In this document: positions 32,663 to 41,407 of the stretch, in pieces
How the letters are laid out: the number at the start of each line of letters is the position of its first letter
Position numbering within the stretch: position 1 is the first letter of the stretch
Assembly: GCF_030680935.1 (NCBI RefSeq)
Contig: NZ_JAUXUP010000042.1
Coordinates: 1-64,000, forward strand
DNA from: Polaromonas sp.
GTDB lineage: Bacteria > Pseudomonadota > Gammaproteobacteria > Burkholderiales > Burkholderiaceae_C
DNA length: 64,000 nucleotides
Reading direction: 5' to 3'
Translations under genes and position numbers: made by a program
The notes under the pieces: model-generated
Databases searched by the model: none
What the model saw: only the letters and a program-made list of their open reading frames with translations
Told to the model about the DNA's origin: nothing

Positions 32663-33124
32663 ATGGCAAAACCAGCTCACACCGGCAAAATGCTTCCCAG
32701 ACTGGCCGCGCTGTTTGTGATAGCTGTGCTGCTCAATTTTCCCTGGGAAGTGGCTCAAATGCCACTGTATGTTGAGGAGGGGAGCTGGTTCGAGTTTGCG
32801 TTGCACTGCATCATTCCCAGCCTTGGGGACGGGCTTATCGTCATGCTGATTTTCGGCGTTGGTTGGGCCGTCCGAGGCCGATCAGACTGGACGGACCAAC
32901 CGGGATGGGCCGCATACGTGCTGATGCTGATGACCGGGTTCAGCGTTGCGGTGATGGTGGAATGGGTGGGCTTTTATGGCCTCAATCGCTGGAGCTACAC
33001 AGCCAGCATGCCGCTGCTGCCGGGCCTGGGCATTGGTGTTGTCCCCGTCCTGCAGATGCTGATACTCCCGCCCATCATTTTCAGGATGACTGGCTGGTGG
33101 CTTGCGAGGCAGCAGCGCGCTTGA
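32663..33124 (+). CDS. Small membrane protein of unknown function
   Basis: A 153-residue protein with about four hydrophobic helices: L-A-A-L-F-V-I-A-V-L-L-N-F-P-W-E near residue 14, L-I-V-M-L-I-F-G-V-G-W-A-V near 52, Y-V-L-M-L-M-T-G-F-S-V-A near 82 and L-L-P-G-L-G-I-G-V-V-P-V-L-Q-M-L near 117. The W-E-V-A-Q-M-P-L-Y and E-W-V-G-F-Y-G-L-N-R-W-S-Y motifs are distinctive, but I know no function. The ATG at 32663 gives the natural start before the first helix. Confidence 0.65.
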   Translation: MAKPAHTGKMLPRLAALFVIAVLLNFPWEVAQMPLYVEEGSWFEFALHCIIPSLGDGLIVMLIFGVGWAVRGRSDWTDQPGWAAYVLMLMTGFSVAVMVEWVGFYGLNRWSYTASMPLLPGLGIGVVPVLQMLILPPIIFRMTGWWLARQQRA

Positions 33125-33188
33125 ATCCCCTCCCCGCCGGCCTTCCAAAAGAGCGTTCGCCACTCTCAACGACAAATGGGGGGCTGTT

Positions 33189-34481
33189 TTAGCAGGCCGA
33201 ACGCGGTGGCTGAGGGGTGCGGCGGGGAAAGTCTGCACACCAGTCGCGCCGTGCCCACAGGAAACCCAACAGAACGACCAACGAAATACCCAGCCATCCA
33301 AAACCGCCCTGTGCGAAGCTACCGAAAAGCCATCCGCCAAAGGCTGAGCCAAGCGTCTGTCCAAAGCCAGCGGCTGCGGCCAGACCGCCCATGGTGGCAC
33401 CCAGCTTGTTGAATGAAGCGCCAGCGGCCAGGTAAGCAACGACCGGCAAAATGAGACCGGTCCCGGCAGCTGTCAAACTGACGCCCAGGTACATCCAGAC
33501 GGCGGACCGATGTATGGTCAATACGGCCAATCCTGCCACAGCAAGAATGATCCCAGCGGCTAGCAAGGTGCGCGACGGAACCTTCTCAAGCAGCCCCGTG
33601 AAGAAAAGAATTGCGTTAATGGCTAGCATCACGAGGCTGCACTCTGCCAGCATCATCGCGGCCTGGCGAGCCGACAGCACTGCCTGCTGCTGCCCCTGCA
33701 GAACAATGCCCAATTCAAAACCCGCGAGTACAAACATCACTGTACCGCTGACCCACCACATCGACACGAGGCGGGCTCCGCTGGGGGCTGCAGGCCCCGC
33801 GTCAGTACGTGCAGGTGCACGAGCAGCAGCAGTACCAGGTGCAGGCAGAGTTCGGTTCAGCCCCACCATCATGACCGCGCCTGACAGCGCAGACAGAACA
33901 ATCACTGCCCGCGCTGAAGAAATAAGCCCCTCACCTGTCCATCGCGCAACAACATCAGCCACAACGTTCAGTGCAGGCCCGAACAGGAATCCAAGAAGCG
34001 ACACCGCGCCTAGCCACGCGAAACGTCGTGCGCGATGCTGGTCGGGCGTATTTTCCGCAACAAGTGCTGAAACCACGGGAACAACCGCCGCCACAAAAAA
34101 ACCGGTCATGCCACGCAGCGCGTATAGGCCCCACAAACCGGAAAAAGCCGGAACAAGCAGAAGAAGAAGGCTTGCAACGTATCCAATAAACCCGACGATG
34201 AGTATTTGACTTCGCCCGGTGCGATCTGAAACGATTCCCCACAAGGGGGCTCCAATCAGCACGCCTGCAGCATACACGCCGCTGAGGAAGCCGACATGGC
34301 GAGCTACTTCCGGGCCGGAGGCGATGGGGATGATCGAAGTCAGCCAACCCGGCAGCAGTGGCAGCAATGCCCCGTAGCCAGCCGAGACAACAAATACCGC
34401 AGCCGCCAGCCACGCCAATTGCGCGGGCCGCAGGTCCGCAGGCTCCACCCGCGATACATCAAGGGCGGTGGGGCGGCTCAT
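33189..34481 (-). CDS. MFS transporter
   Basis: A 430-residue protein with 12 predicted helices. Motif A appears as G-I-V-S-D-R-T-G-R-S after helix 2, and the N-terminal helix reads A-V-F-V-V-S-A-G-Y-G-A-L-L-P-L-L-P-G-W, as in DHA1 drug:H+ antiporters. It begins the minus-strand run that extends to 50.4 kb, where it is the last gene. Whether it exports a metal chelate, drug or metabolite is not readable. Confidence 0.8.
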   Translation of the reverse strand: MSRPTALDVSRVEPADLRPAQLAWLAAAVFVVSAGYGALLPLLPGWLTSIIPIASGPEVARHVGFLSGVYAAGVLIGAPLWGIVSDRTGRSQILIVGFIGYVASLLLLLVPAFSGLWGLYALRGMTGFFVAAVVPVVSALVAENTPDQHRARRFAWLGAVSLLGFLFGPALNVVADVVARWTGEGLISSARAVIVLSALSGAVMMVGLNRTLPAPGTAAARAPARTDAGPAAPSGARLVSMWWVSGTVMFVLAGFELGIVLQGQQQAVLSARQAAMMLAECSLVMLAINAILFFTGLLEKVPSRTLLAAGIILAVAGLAVLTIHRSAVWMYLGVSLTAAGTGLILPVVAYLAAGASFNKLGATMGGLAAAAGFGQTLGSAFGGWLFGSFAQGGFGWLGISLVVLLGFLWARRDWCADFPRRTPQPPRSAC

Positions 34482-34505
34482 GGTTCAACGTGCGCGGCGC
34501 AGATA

Positions 34506-35156
34506 TCACCAGTTCACTTCCTCGCGGGTAAGGCGCCGCTGTACAAGGCGAAAATAGATGATGCCACTCAGGATAGCTGCAAAAAAACACCACACCGAAA
34601 TGAACCATGCTGCATAAAAATAGTACGCTGCGCCAAATGACAGAAGCGCCAGCACGCCGAAGACTTTCACGGTTCGGTACGTAGAAAGAACAGGGCTGAC
34701 GGTGGTCGACAGCAAGTACAGACTCATTACCGTCGCTGCAAAGAAATGCGGTGCAACATACTCAATGTGCTGGCCAGTCGGTCGCGAGACGATGGGAAAA
34801 GCCAGCAGGGCGTACATCAGATAAGCCCCCACGGCAACACCGCCGGCAACAAACAAGGTCAGGGCTTTCCGGCGCCACTCTGATGGCTCGATCAGCAGAA
34901 CTGCCAGCGGCACCCAGACCGGCCACAGTACGTGAGAAAAGAACGAGTAAAGATGCGTCATCACTGCGTTGAGCAAGGGCGCCTCATAGTTGAATGTCAG
35001 CCAGATCACGCCTTCGATCAATTGCTGGATACCAAACAACAGGGGGATGGCGCCAAGCAGCAACTCCCGTGGGCGGCGTACCGCGCGAAGGGTCAGCGTA
35101 CCCAATCCCACCAGCATGACGCCAGCAGAAAAACTGGCGGTGGCCGAGAAACACAT
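34506..35156 (-). CDS. DUF6629-family membrane protein
   Basis: A 216-residue protein starting M-C-F-S-A-T-A-S-F-S-A-G, the hallmark of this family, with about seven membrane helices. The I-P-L-L-F-G-I-Q-Q-L-I-E-G-V-I-W-L near residue 37 is the other conserved block. No biochemical function is known. It abuts the stop of the upstream small membrane protein and so is likely co-transcribed with it. Confidence 0.8.
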   Translation of the reverse strand: MCFSATASFSAGVMLVGLGTLTLRAVRRPRELLLGAIPLLFGIQQLIEGVIWLTFNYEAPLLNAVMTHLYSFFSHVLWPVWVPLAVLLIEPSEWRRKALTLFVAGGVAVGAYLMYALLAFPIVSRPTGQHIEYVAPHFFAATVMSLYLLSTTVSPVLSTYRTVKVFGVLALLSFGAAYYFYAAWFISVWCFFAAILSGIIYFRLVQRRLTREEVNW

Positions 35157-35600
35157 TCAGTTCACTCCGGTCGTCGATTCAGGAGCCCCCTCCCGCAGGT
35201 AACACACCACCCCCATCAGCCACAGCAGCGCAGGCACCAGCAGCAACCAGCGAAAGTCCGAATGCAACATGAAGTTCGTGGCACTCATGAGTCCCACACT
35301 GGCGGTACCCGTCGCGACCAGTGCAGTCAATGTCCCCCGCGCCCGGATTGCCAGGTAGCGGCATGCCACCAATGTGGTCAGCGAACCAGTGGCAATCATG
35401 AATCCACCCATCACGTTGAACACATGGCCGAGCCAGCGCTCCAGGCCGGGCGCTGCAGCCCGGAGTGTTTCAATAGAAGCACCCATGAAGCGGGGGTCTT
35501 CGGGCAGCAGGGCCGGACGCAGGAGCAGGAAATAGACGCCCAACGCCGCCAGCCAGAGTCCGCAGACGGCGAAAACCCTGCCGGACAGCTGCAAGCGCAT
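35157..35600 (-). CDS. Small membrane protein of unknown function
   Basis: A 147-residue protein with four predicted membrane helices (around residues 7-25, 58-78, 92-110 and 115-133). It ends directly before the DUF6629 start, so the two are coupled. I chose the ATG at 35600 (M-R-L-Q-L-S-G-R-V-F); a longer open frame upstream encodes sequence that is not membrane-like and overlaps a DUF302 fragment in another frame. No function is recognised. Confidence 0.62.
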   Translation of the reverse strand: MRLQLSGRVFAVCGLWLAALGVYFLLLRPALLPEDPRFMGASIETLRAAAPGLERWLGHVFNVMGGFMIATGSLTTLVACRYLAIRARGTLTALVATGTASVGLMSATNFMLHSDFRWLLLVPALLWLMGVVCYLREGAPESTTGVN

Positions 35601-35611
35601 GCGCGCGGCTT

Positions 35612-35758
35612 TCAAGAGCTCACGCCAATCCCCTCGCTGCGAAGCGTGGCACCGTGGTCGTGCACGTGCAGGACTCCGAAGCCGTGACGAATCACGGCCG
35701 ACCCCAGATTTTTCGAGGCCTGTGCGAATGATTTTTTTGTTTGGGCGACGTAGTCCAT
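35612..35758 (-). pseudogene. DUF302 protein, N-terminal fragment
   Basis: Reading from the ATG at 35758 gives 48 residues: M-D-Y-V-A-Q-T-K-K-S-F-A-Q-A at the start, then I-R-H-G-F-G-V-L-H-V-H-D-H-G-A-T-L, then a TGA. This matches only the first third of DUF302 proteins, which are normally about 120-135 residues. The rest of the domain is gone, and the next gene starts 11 bases later. It is probably a truncated, non-functional remnant, though the start is intact. Confidence 0.65.
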
Positions 35759-35773
35759 GAGCCCGCGACCCCG

Positions 35774-35974
35774 TTACTTCTTGTTCTGCAGAATGGCCCA
35801 GACGACTATGGCGACAACCGCAATCATCACGCCCGCCATCCAGAACCCACCGTATCCGCCCATCCAGCCGCCGCCCCACCAATCGCCATTCATCATCGTC
35901 CCGCCTTGCGCGAAGGAGGGGTTGGAATTCAAAAGCGGCACCGTGCCAGCCGCCCATGTCATCAAGTGTTTCAT
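35774..35974 (-). CDS. Small Gly/Trp/Met-rich membrane protein
   Basis: A 66-residue protein. A weak signal-like start (M-K-H-L-M-T-W-A-A-G-T-V) is followed by M-M-N-G-D-W-W-G-G-G-W-M-G-G-Y-G-G-F-W-M near residues 27-46 and a terminal membrane helix (A-G-V-M-I-A-V-V-A-I-V-V-W-A-I-L) ending N-K-K. The Met/Trp/Gly pattern recurs in small proteins of copper and heavy-metal loci. The start at 35974 has GGA at suitable spacing. The function is unknown. Confidence 0.62.
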   Translation of the reverse strand: MKHLMTWAAGTVPLLNSNPSFAQGGTMMNGDWWGGGWMGGYGGFWMAGVMIAVVAIVVWAILQNKK

Positions 35975-36000
35975 GATTTTCCAAGTAAGAGTGAATTCAT

Positions 36001-36029
36001 CGGATCCATTGACAGTGTCCATGGATCCG
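36001..36029. repeat. 29-base near-perfect palindrome
   Basis: CGGATCCAT (36001-36009) and ATGGATCCG (36021-36029) are perfect inverted arms. The 11 bases between them contain a second dyad, GACA-G-TGTC. The whole element departs from perfect symmetry at two off-centre bases plus the central one. It lies between the end of ackA and the start of the small Gly/Trp/Met-rich gene, and could be an operator for that gene or a strong hairpin that limits read-through. No U tract follows. Confidence 0.7.
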
Positions 36030-36114
36030 GGCGTATCGACGAGGCCGAAAGCGCCCCTTGCTTGATCCATGTCAAACGCAGCGCCTCCCGTTTGCCACGG
36101 TCAGCCAGGACGTT

Positions 36115-37221
36115 TCAGATCAATGCCCGGGTGTGGCGGGCGATCTGTTCATCTTCCTGTGAGGTCAGAACCAGGACTTCACAGCGCGATGCAGAATCGT
36201 TGATCGGATTGCTTGTGGAACGGTTCCGGGCGTCGTCCAGGCTGATGCCGATCCAGGACAAGCCGACGCAGATCGCAGCGCGAACGGTCGCGTCGTGCTC
36301 GCCAATGCCGCCGGTGAAGACAACCAGGTCGACACCGTCAAGCACGGCAATCATGGCGGCGATCTGCTTGCGCAAGGAATAGCAGAACATGTCGATCGCA
36401 AGTCGTGCATCAGCGTTTGTCGAGGCATCCTGATGGAGTCGCCGCATGTCGCTGTCCGTGCCAGAAATCCCCATCAGCCCGGACTGCCGGTTGACCAGAG
36501 CTTCCACCATTGCCGCGTCGTAGTTCTTTTCACGCATCAGGTAAACCAGAACGCCAGGGTCAAGATCGCCGCTGCGCGTCCCCATGACGACGCCACCGGC
36601 CGGCGTCAGGCCCATGCTGGTATCGATCGATCGGCCACTCTCTACAGCGGTGACGCTGGCACCGTTGCCGAGGTGGGCGACGATGACGCGCCTTGGCAGA
36701 TCGCTTCCCAGCTGGTGCACGATGGATTCGATTGAGAGGCCATGGAAGCCGTAGCGCTGGATGCCCTCGGATTGCAATGCCTTGGGAATCGGCAAGACGC
36801 GAGCGACGTCAGGCAATCCGGCGTGAAAGGTGGTGTCAAAGCATGCTGCCTGAGGAATCCCGGGGAAATTTTCCTGGGCGAAGCGAATCACAGACAGGGT
36901 CGAGGGCGTGTGCAGCGGCGCAAAGGCGATCGCAAGCTCCAGTTTGGCGAGGACCGAGTGGTCAATGAGGCAATGCTGACGCAGCGCCGGCCCGCCATGG
37001 ACGATTCGGTGTCCGATGGCGCCCGGTTTCGGCATTCCGGATTCACCAAGAATGGTCTTGATGCGAATGAGGGCGTCGAGCGGGGGAGTCGAACGCGTCT
37101 CGACGTCACCGGACAGCAGGGTGTCGGTCCTTGCTGCTTCGACACGGTACAAACCATACTTCAATGAGGAAGACCCGCTGTTCAGCGCCAGAACATGCAG
37201 GCCGGAGTCAGTGTCAGTCAT
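36115..37221 (-). CDS. ackA: Acetate kinase
   Basis: A 368-residue acetate kinase of the ASKHA fold: L-N-S-G-S-S-S-L-K-Y near residue 12, H-R-I-V-H-G-G near 71, F-D-T-T-F-H near 127, Y-G-F-H-G-L-S near 153, H-L-G-N-G-A-S near 184 and F-T-G-G-I-G-E near 307. It interconverts acetyl phosphate plus ADP with acetate plus ATP. The gene follows phosphoketolase by 10 bases, so acetyl phosphate made there can be turned directly into ATP. I chose ATG 37221 with AAGGG upstream; upstream extension has no family match. Confidence 0.92.
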   Translation of the reverse strand: MTDTDSGLHVLALNSGSSSLKYGLYRVEAARTDTLLSGDVETRSTPPLDALIRIKTILGESGMPKPGAIGHRIVHGGPALRQHCLIDHSVLAKLELAIAFAPLHTPSTLSVIRFAQENFPGIPQAACFDTTFHAGLPDVARVLPIPKALQSEGIQRYGFHGLSIESIVHQLGSDLPRRVIVAHLGNGASVTAVESGRSIDTSMGLTPAGGVVMGTRSGDLDPGVLVYLMREKNYDAAMVEALVNRQSGLMGISGTDSDMRRLHQDASTNADARLAIDMFCYSLRKQIAAMIAVLDGVDLVVFTGGIGEHDATVRAAICVGLSWIGISLDDARNRSTSNPINDSASRCEVLVLTSQEDEQIARHTRALI

Positions 37222-37231
37222 GTTGTTTCCC

Positions 37232-39595
37232 TTACGGGTTCCAGCGCCAGTTCTTGACCTCCGGCATGTCGTCGCCATGCTCGCCGATGTAGAGCCTGTG
37301 ACGCTGCATGGTCGTATCAAAGCGGGCGGTTTTCGCCTCAACCTGGTCTGCGAGCCTCGGGATACGCCGTATCGCGTCCAGTGCCAACTGATAGCGGTCC
37401 AGGTTGTTGAGCACGACCATGTCGAATGGCGTCGTGGTGGTGCCCTCTTCCCTGTAGCCGCGCACGTGAATGTTGTCGTGATTGCGCCGCCGGTAGGTCA
37501 GCTTGTGAATGATCGCAGGGTAACCGTGGAACGCGAACACTACCGGCTTGTCGGTCGTGAACAGGGCATCGAACTCGTGGTCTGTCAGGCCATGCGGGTG
37601 TTCTGACTGGGGCTGCAGCACCATCAGGTCCACGACATTGACGAAGCGGATGCGGATGTCAGGGACGTAAACACGCAGCAAGGTCACGGCGGCCAACGCC
37701 TCCAGTGTCGGAACGTCGCCGGCGCACGCCACAACGACATCAGGCTGCCCCGCATCGTTGCTCGCCCAGTCCCAGACGCCCACCCCCGCCGTGCAATGGC
37801 GCACCGCCGCATCCATGTCCAGCCATTGCGGCGCGGGCTGCTTGCCGGCGATGATCAGGTTGACGTAATTGCGGCTGCGCAAACAGTGTTCGGCCACCGA
37901 CAGCAGGGTGTTGGCATCGGGCGGCAGGTAAATGCGAACGACATCGGCTTTTTTGCTCGCCACATGGTCGATGAAGCCGGGGTCCTGATGCGAAAACCCG
38001 TTGTGGTCCTGCCGCCAGACATGCGAGGTAAGCAGGTAGTTGAGCGATGCGATCGGTTTGCGCCAGGGAATCTGGTTGCATACCTTCAGCCACTTGGCGT
38101 GCTGGTTGAACATCGAATCGATGATGTGGATGAAAGCCTCGTAGCACGAGAACAGGCCGTGGCGTCCGGTGAGCAGGTAGCCCTCGAGCCAGCCTTCGCA
38201 CAGGTGCTCGCTTAACACTTCCATCACCCGGCCGTTGGCGCTGAGATGGTTGTCGTCCGTTTGCACACCATCCAGCCACGCCTTGCCGGACACCTCGAAC
38301 ACCGCTTCCAGGCGGTTCGACGCGGTTTCGTCCGGGCCGAAGATGCGGAAGTTGGCCGCATCCAGGTTGAGCTTCATCACGTCGCGCAGGAACTTACCCA
38401 GGACGCGCGTTGCTTCCCCTTCCACGCCGCCGGGCTCGTGCACCGCCACGGCATAGTCCCGAAAGGCCGGCATCGCCAGCGGCTGCAACAAGCCCCCACC
38501 ATTGGCGTGCGGGTTGCAGCCCATGCGGCGCTGGCCTGTTGGCGCAAGCGCAGCTAAATCGTCACGAAATCGGCCAAGCTCATCGAACAGCTCCTCTGGG
38601 CGGTAACTCTTGAGCCAGTCTTCAAGCTGCTGCACATGCCCGGCGGTCTTGAACTCGGCGATCGGCACCTGGTGCGAGCGCCAGCTGCCTTCGACCGGTT
38701 TGCCATCGACGAGCTTTGGCCCGGTCCAACCCTTGGGTGTGCGCAGGACGATCATCGGCCAACGGGGCCGCGCAGGGGTTTGTGCTGCGTTCAGGGACCG
38801 CGCCTCGCGCTGGATGTGCTGGATCTGCGCCAGCACCGCATCCAGCGCGCCGGCCAGTGCCTGATGCACCAGCGCCGGGTCGTCGCCCTCGACGAAGAAG
38901 GGCTCGTGGCCGTAGCCGCGCATCAGGTCCGTCAGTTCCTCCCGGCTGATGCGCGCCAGCACCGTGGGGTTGGCGATCTTGAATCCGTTGAGGTGCAGGA
39001 TCGGCAGCACTGCGCCGTCGCGCGCGGGATTCAGGAATTTGTTGGAATGCCAGCTAGCGGCCAGCGCGCCGGTCTCCGCCTCGCCGTCACCGACGACGCA
39101 GGCGACGATGAGGTCGGGGTTGTCGAACGCCGCCCCGTAAGCGTGGGCCAACGAATAACCCAACTCGCCACCTTCATGGATCGAGCCCGGCACCTCGGGT
39201 GAAACGTGGCTGGGAATCCCTTGCGGCCAGGAAAACTGGCGGAACAGCCGCTCGAGCCCGTTGCGGTTGCGCTCGATGGCAGGATAGTGCTCGGTGTACG
39301 ACCCTTCCAGGTAGGTGTGCGCCACAATGCCCGGCCCACCATGCCCAGGACCTATGACATACATCATGTTCAGGTCATGCGCCTTGATCAGCCGGTTCAG
39401 GTGCACATAGATCAGGTTCAGCCCCGGCGTCGTGCCCCAATGTCCCAGCAAGCGGGGCTTGACATGGTCGAGCGTGAGCGGGGATTCAAGCAGGGGGTTT
39501 TTCTGCAGATAGATCTGGCCGACCGAAATGTAGTTGGCCGCGCGCCAGTAGGCGTGCATCTTGTGCAGCAGGTCGGGTGAGAGGGGATCAGGCAT
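37232..39595 (-). CDS. xfp: Xylulose-5-phosphate/fructose-6-phosphate phosphoketolase
   Basis: A 787-residue thiamine diphosphate enzyme of normal family length. Recognisable blocks are [10 protein letters not shown] near residue 52, G-P-G-H-G-G-P near 82, [16 protein letters not shown] near 133, the diphosphate-binding G-D-G-E-A-E-T-G near 169 and [13 protein letters not shown] near 533. It splits xylulose 5-phosphate (and perhaps fructose 6-phosphate) with phosphate into acetyl phosphate and glyceraldehyde 3-phosphate (or erythrose 4-phosphate). It is 10 bases upstream of ackA. Confidence 0.93.
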   Translation of the reverse strand: MPDPLSPDLLHKMHAYWRAANYISVGQIYLQKNPLLESPLTLDHVKPRLLGHWGTTPGLNLIYVHLNRLIKAHDLNMMYVIGPGHGGPGIVAHTYLEGSYTEHYPAIERNRNGLERLFRQFSWPQGIPSHVSPEVPGSIHEGGELGYSLAHAYGAAFDNPDLIVACVVGDGEAETGALAASWHSNKFLNPARDGAVLPILHLNGFKIANPTVLARISREELTDLMRGYGHEPFFVEGDDPALVHQALAGALDAVLAQIQHIQREARSLNAAQTPARPRWPMIVLRTPKGWTGPKLVDGKPVEGSWRSHQVPIAEFKTAGHVQQLEDWLKSYRPEELFDELGRFRDDLAALAPTGQRRMGCNPHANGGGLLQPLAMPAFRDYAVAVHEPGGVEGEATRVLGKFLRDVMKLNLDAANFRIFGPDETASNRLEAVFEVSGKAWLDGVQTDDNHLSANGRVMEVLSEHLCEGWLEGYLLTGRHGLFSCYEAFIHIIDSMFNQHAKWLKVCNQIPWRKPIASLNYLLTSHVWRQDHNGFSHQDPGFIDHVASKKADVVRIYLPPDANTLLSVAEHCLRSRNYVNLIIAGKQPAPQWLDMDAAVRHCTAGVGVWDWASNDAGQPDVVVACAGDVPTLEALAAVTLLRVYVPDIRIRFVNVVDLMVLQPQSEHPHGLTDHEFDALFTTDKPVVFAFHGYPAIIHKLTYRRRNHDNIHVRGYREEGTTTTPFDMVVLNNLDRYQLALDAIRRIPRLADQVEAKTARFDTTMQRHRLYIGEHGDDMPEVKNWRWNP

Positions 39596-39623
39596 CAGGG
39601 CCTCCGTGATGGGATGTCAGGCT

Positions 39624-39782
39624 TCAGGAAATGGCGACGTCCACGATGGCCTGCGCCTCTTGCAGCATGCGCTGCAGATGCTCGTCAGGGTGGCGATCAA
39701 CGCGCGCGTGCTCAACCGTGTTGTCGCCCCCATCGGTCACACAGGCGAAGCCTGATCCCCTTGCATCAAGGGCCTCAGGCAT
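39624..39782 (-). CDS. 52-residue protein upstream of phosphoketolase
   Basis: The ATG at 39782 follows a strong AGGAG ribosome site at ideal spacing. The product is acidic and soluble (M-P-E-A-L-D-A-R-G-S-G-F-A at the start, H-P-D-E-H-L-Q-R-M-L-Q-E-A near the end). It ends 28 bases before the phosphoketolase start on the same strand. No family is recognised. It could be a small regulator of, or accessory to, the phosphoketolase; a longer in-frame start at 39902 lacks comparable support. Confidence 0.55.
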   Translation of the reverse strand: MPEALDARGSGFACVTDGGDNTVEHARVDRHPDEHLQRMLQEAQAIVDVAIS

Positions 39783-39889
39783 GGTGCTGCTCCTTCGCCG
39801 GGGTTGTCTCGCCGAGCTTGATGCGCTTGAGCAGAGCCCAATTGACAATGGCCGACCAGGAAGATGGCGCCACCGCATCAACAGCTTCA

Positions 39890-40327
39890 TCAGAGTTGCC
39901 AACGGAATATCCGGGGTGCGGACTCGCCCGGCCGAGCGATCTTGAGTTCAACCGCACTAGGCCGCGGCGCTGCAACGTCGAATGCCAGCACGCCTTCACG
40001 GTGGTGACCGGTGGGGCCTGCGCCCACCCAGCCCGTGGGCTTGAGGGTGCGCCCATCGTTGGTCGTCAGGGTGGCAATTTGAGTCAAATCGTCGCTCAGG
40101 TCGGCACTGTGGGTTTCAAGCACGATATTGAATTCCCAGCGGTTGCCCGATGACCCAATCCACTTCGGCGTGACTTTGACCGTCACCCCTCGATCACTTG
40201 ACGAGCGCGTGGCCGATGCTTCCGTGCTGGTTTGCGCCAGGGCCGACAAGGGCGCAACCACCCCGCCGAGCGTGGCCGCAAGAATCCAGCCGATTCTGAC
40301 TTTTTGGAAGTTCCGTACTAAAGACAT
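39890..40327 (-). CDS. Exported protein of unknown function
   Basis: A 145-residue protein with a clear signal peptide (I-L-A-A-T-L-G-G-V-V-A-P-L-S-A-L-A near residues 15-31). The mature part is predicted beta-rich (V-T-V-K-V-T-P-K-W-I, W-E-F-N-I-V-L-E-T-H) and ends A-P-R-I-F-R-W-Q-L. The start has AAAGGAG upstream. It lies between the SHOCT gene and the 52-residue gene in the same minus-strand series. No family is assigned; a periplasmic binding or structural role is possible. Confidence 0.65.
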   Translation of the reverse strand: MSLVRNFQKVRIGWILAATLGGVVAPLSALAQTSTEASATRSSSDRGVTVKVTPKWIGSSGNRWEFNIVLETHSADLSDDLTQIATLTTNDGRTLKPTGWVGAGPTGHHREGVLAFDVAAPRPSAVELKIARPGESAPRIFRWQL

Positions 40328-40409
40328 GACTTTCTCCTTTGCAGTGGTGGGTAAATTCGGTAACCAGGCGGTAGCACGCGAGCCCCGCTATTCAAGACAC
40401 GCGTGCAGA

Positions 40410-40523
40410 CTACTTTGCTTGCAGTTCGTCGCGTTTCCGGAGGAACTCTTCGCGGTCGATTTTTCCGCTGGCATAAACTTTTTCGAGTATTTCAAGCGCA
40501 CTCTGGTCCGTGCCCGGCTTCAT
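40410..40523 (-). CDS. 37-residue SHOCT-domain protein
   Basis: The ATG overlaps the TGA of the PRPP-synthetase-like gene by four bases. The product is [17 protein letters not shown] followed by A-S-G-K-I-D-R-E-E-F and L-R-K-R-D-E-L-Q-A-K. This is a complete SHOCT motif (A-L-E-I-L-x3-Y-A-x-G-x-I-x3-E-F), a short helical oligomerisation element. It is too short for usual gene callers. Translational coupling and an intact motif argue that it is expressed; the function is unknown. Confidence 0.72.
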   Translation of the reverse strand: MKPGTDQSALEILEKVYASGKIDREEFLRKRDELQAK

Positions 40524-41407
40524 GGCAGCAACTCGCGCACGCTGGATGCAATGGCGGAGGCCAGTCCGATGCGATTGGACGGGTGAGAAATCGTGTCGCA
40601 GCTCACTATGTCAGCCGCACCGGCTGCATGCAGATCCTCAAAAGCCGTTTGTGCGAACACAGCATGCACGGCCACGCACACGGGTGCGGCCAGACCGATA
40701 CGGCGTAGATGCCCAACGGTTTCGATCATGGTCCGGGCGGTCGAAACGATGTCGTCCACCAGCACTGGCGTGTGCGAGCGCCAGCGATCAACCTCAGGGA
40801 CGGACACTTCGACATCACGATCGCCTCGCCGGGTCTTTGCCAATATGATGAAAGGCACTTCCGCGCGCTGCGCCACATCCCTTACCCACTGGGCGCTTTC
40901 CTCGTCCGGCCCAATCAAAAGCGGTTGGCTTACATGCAGCCGTACCCAGCTTGCGACGCCCTCTGCCGCATGTGTCACCCGCGAAGGAATACTGTAAACC
41001 TGCGATAAATCCGCAATGCGGTGCAAATGAGGATCTACAGTGACCAACCAGTCCACATGGCGTGAGATCCACGCCGCTACATGCTGCGCGCTGATCGTCT
41101 CACCCGCGTGAAACTGCCGATCCTGACGCATGTAGGCCAGGTATGGAGCCACCAAGCCGACCGATACCGCCCCAGCTTCGCGGATGGCGCATGCCAGAAG
41201 CAGGAGCGGCACCAGTTTGTCATCCGGCCTATCCAGTGTGCACACAATGATCGCGTGCCTTCCCTCGACGGCTGTCTCGACTCGCACATGGGACTCTCCA
41301 TCAGGAAACCGCCGCACCGTGGCCGCGCCGCGCTCCAGGCCGAGTTCGGCCGCCAGCTCATCGGTGAGGCGTTCATTGCCGGGCATGGCGATGGCCACCG
41401 GTTTCAT
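40520..41407 (-). CDS. Ribose-phosphate pyrophosphokinase-like protein
   Basis: A 295-residue protein of the PRPP synthetase family: R-R-F-P-D-G-E near residue 32 (ATP-binding), [12 protein letters not shown] near 90, V-D-P-H-L-H near 122 and the PRPP loop [13 protein letters not shown] near 215. The second half is closer to archaeal-type enzymes than to the housekeeping bacterial Prs. The usual reaction is ribose 5-phosphate plus ATP to PRPP plus AMP; a different sugar phosphate cannot be excluded. It overlaps the phosphorylase gene by four bases. Confidence 0.82.
   Translation of the reverse strand: MKPVAIAMPGNERLTDELAAELGLERGAATVRRFPDGESHVRVETAVEGRHAIIVCTLDRPDDKLVPLLLLACAIREAGAVSVGLVAPYLAYMRQDRQFHAGETISAQHVAAWISRHVDWLVTVDPHLHRIADLSQVYSIPSRVTHAAEGVASWVRLHVSQPLLIGPDEESAQWVRDVAQRAEVPFIILAKTRRGDRDVEVSVPEVDRWRSHTPVLVDDIVSTARTMIETVGHLRRIGLAAPVCVAVHAVFAQTAFEDLHAAGAADIVSCDTISHPSNRIGLASAIASSVRELLP

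Noticed and set aside
35157-35984. A 275-residue version of the small membrane protein at 35157
   Set aside because: The added N-terminal part overlaps the DUF302 fragment and the small Gly/Trp/Met-rich gene in other frames and is not membrane-like; the ATG at 35600 is the better start.
39775-40056. 93-residue minus-strand frame overlapping the exported protein gene
   Set aside because: The exported protein at 39890-40327 has a signal peptide and strong ribosome site in another frame; this frame has neither.
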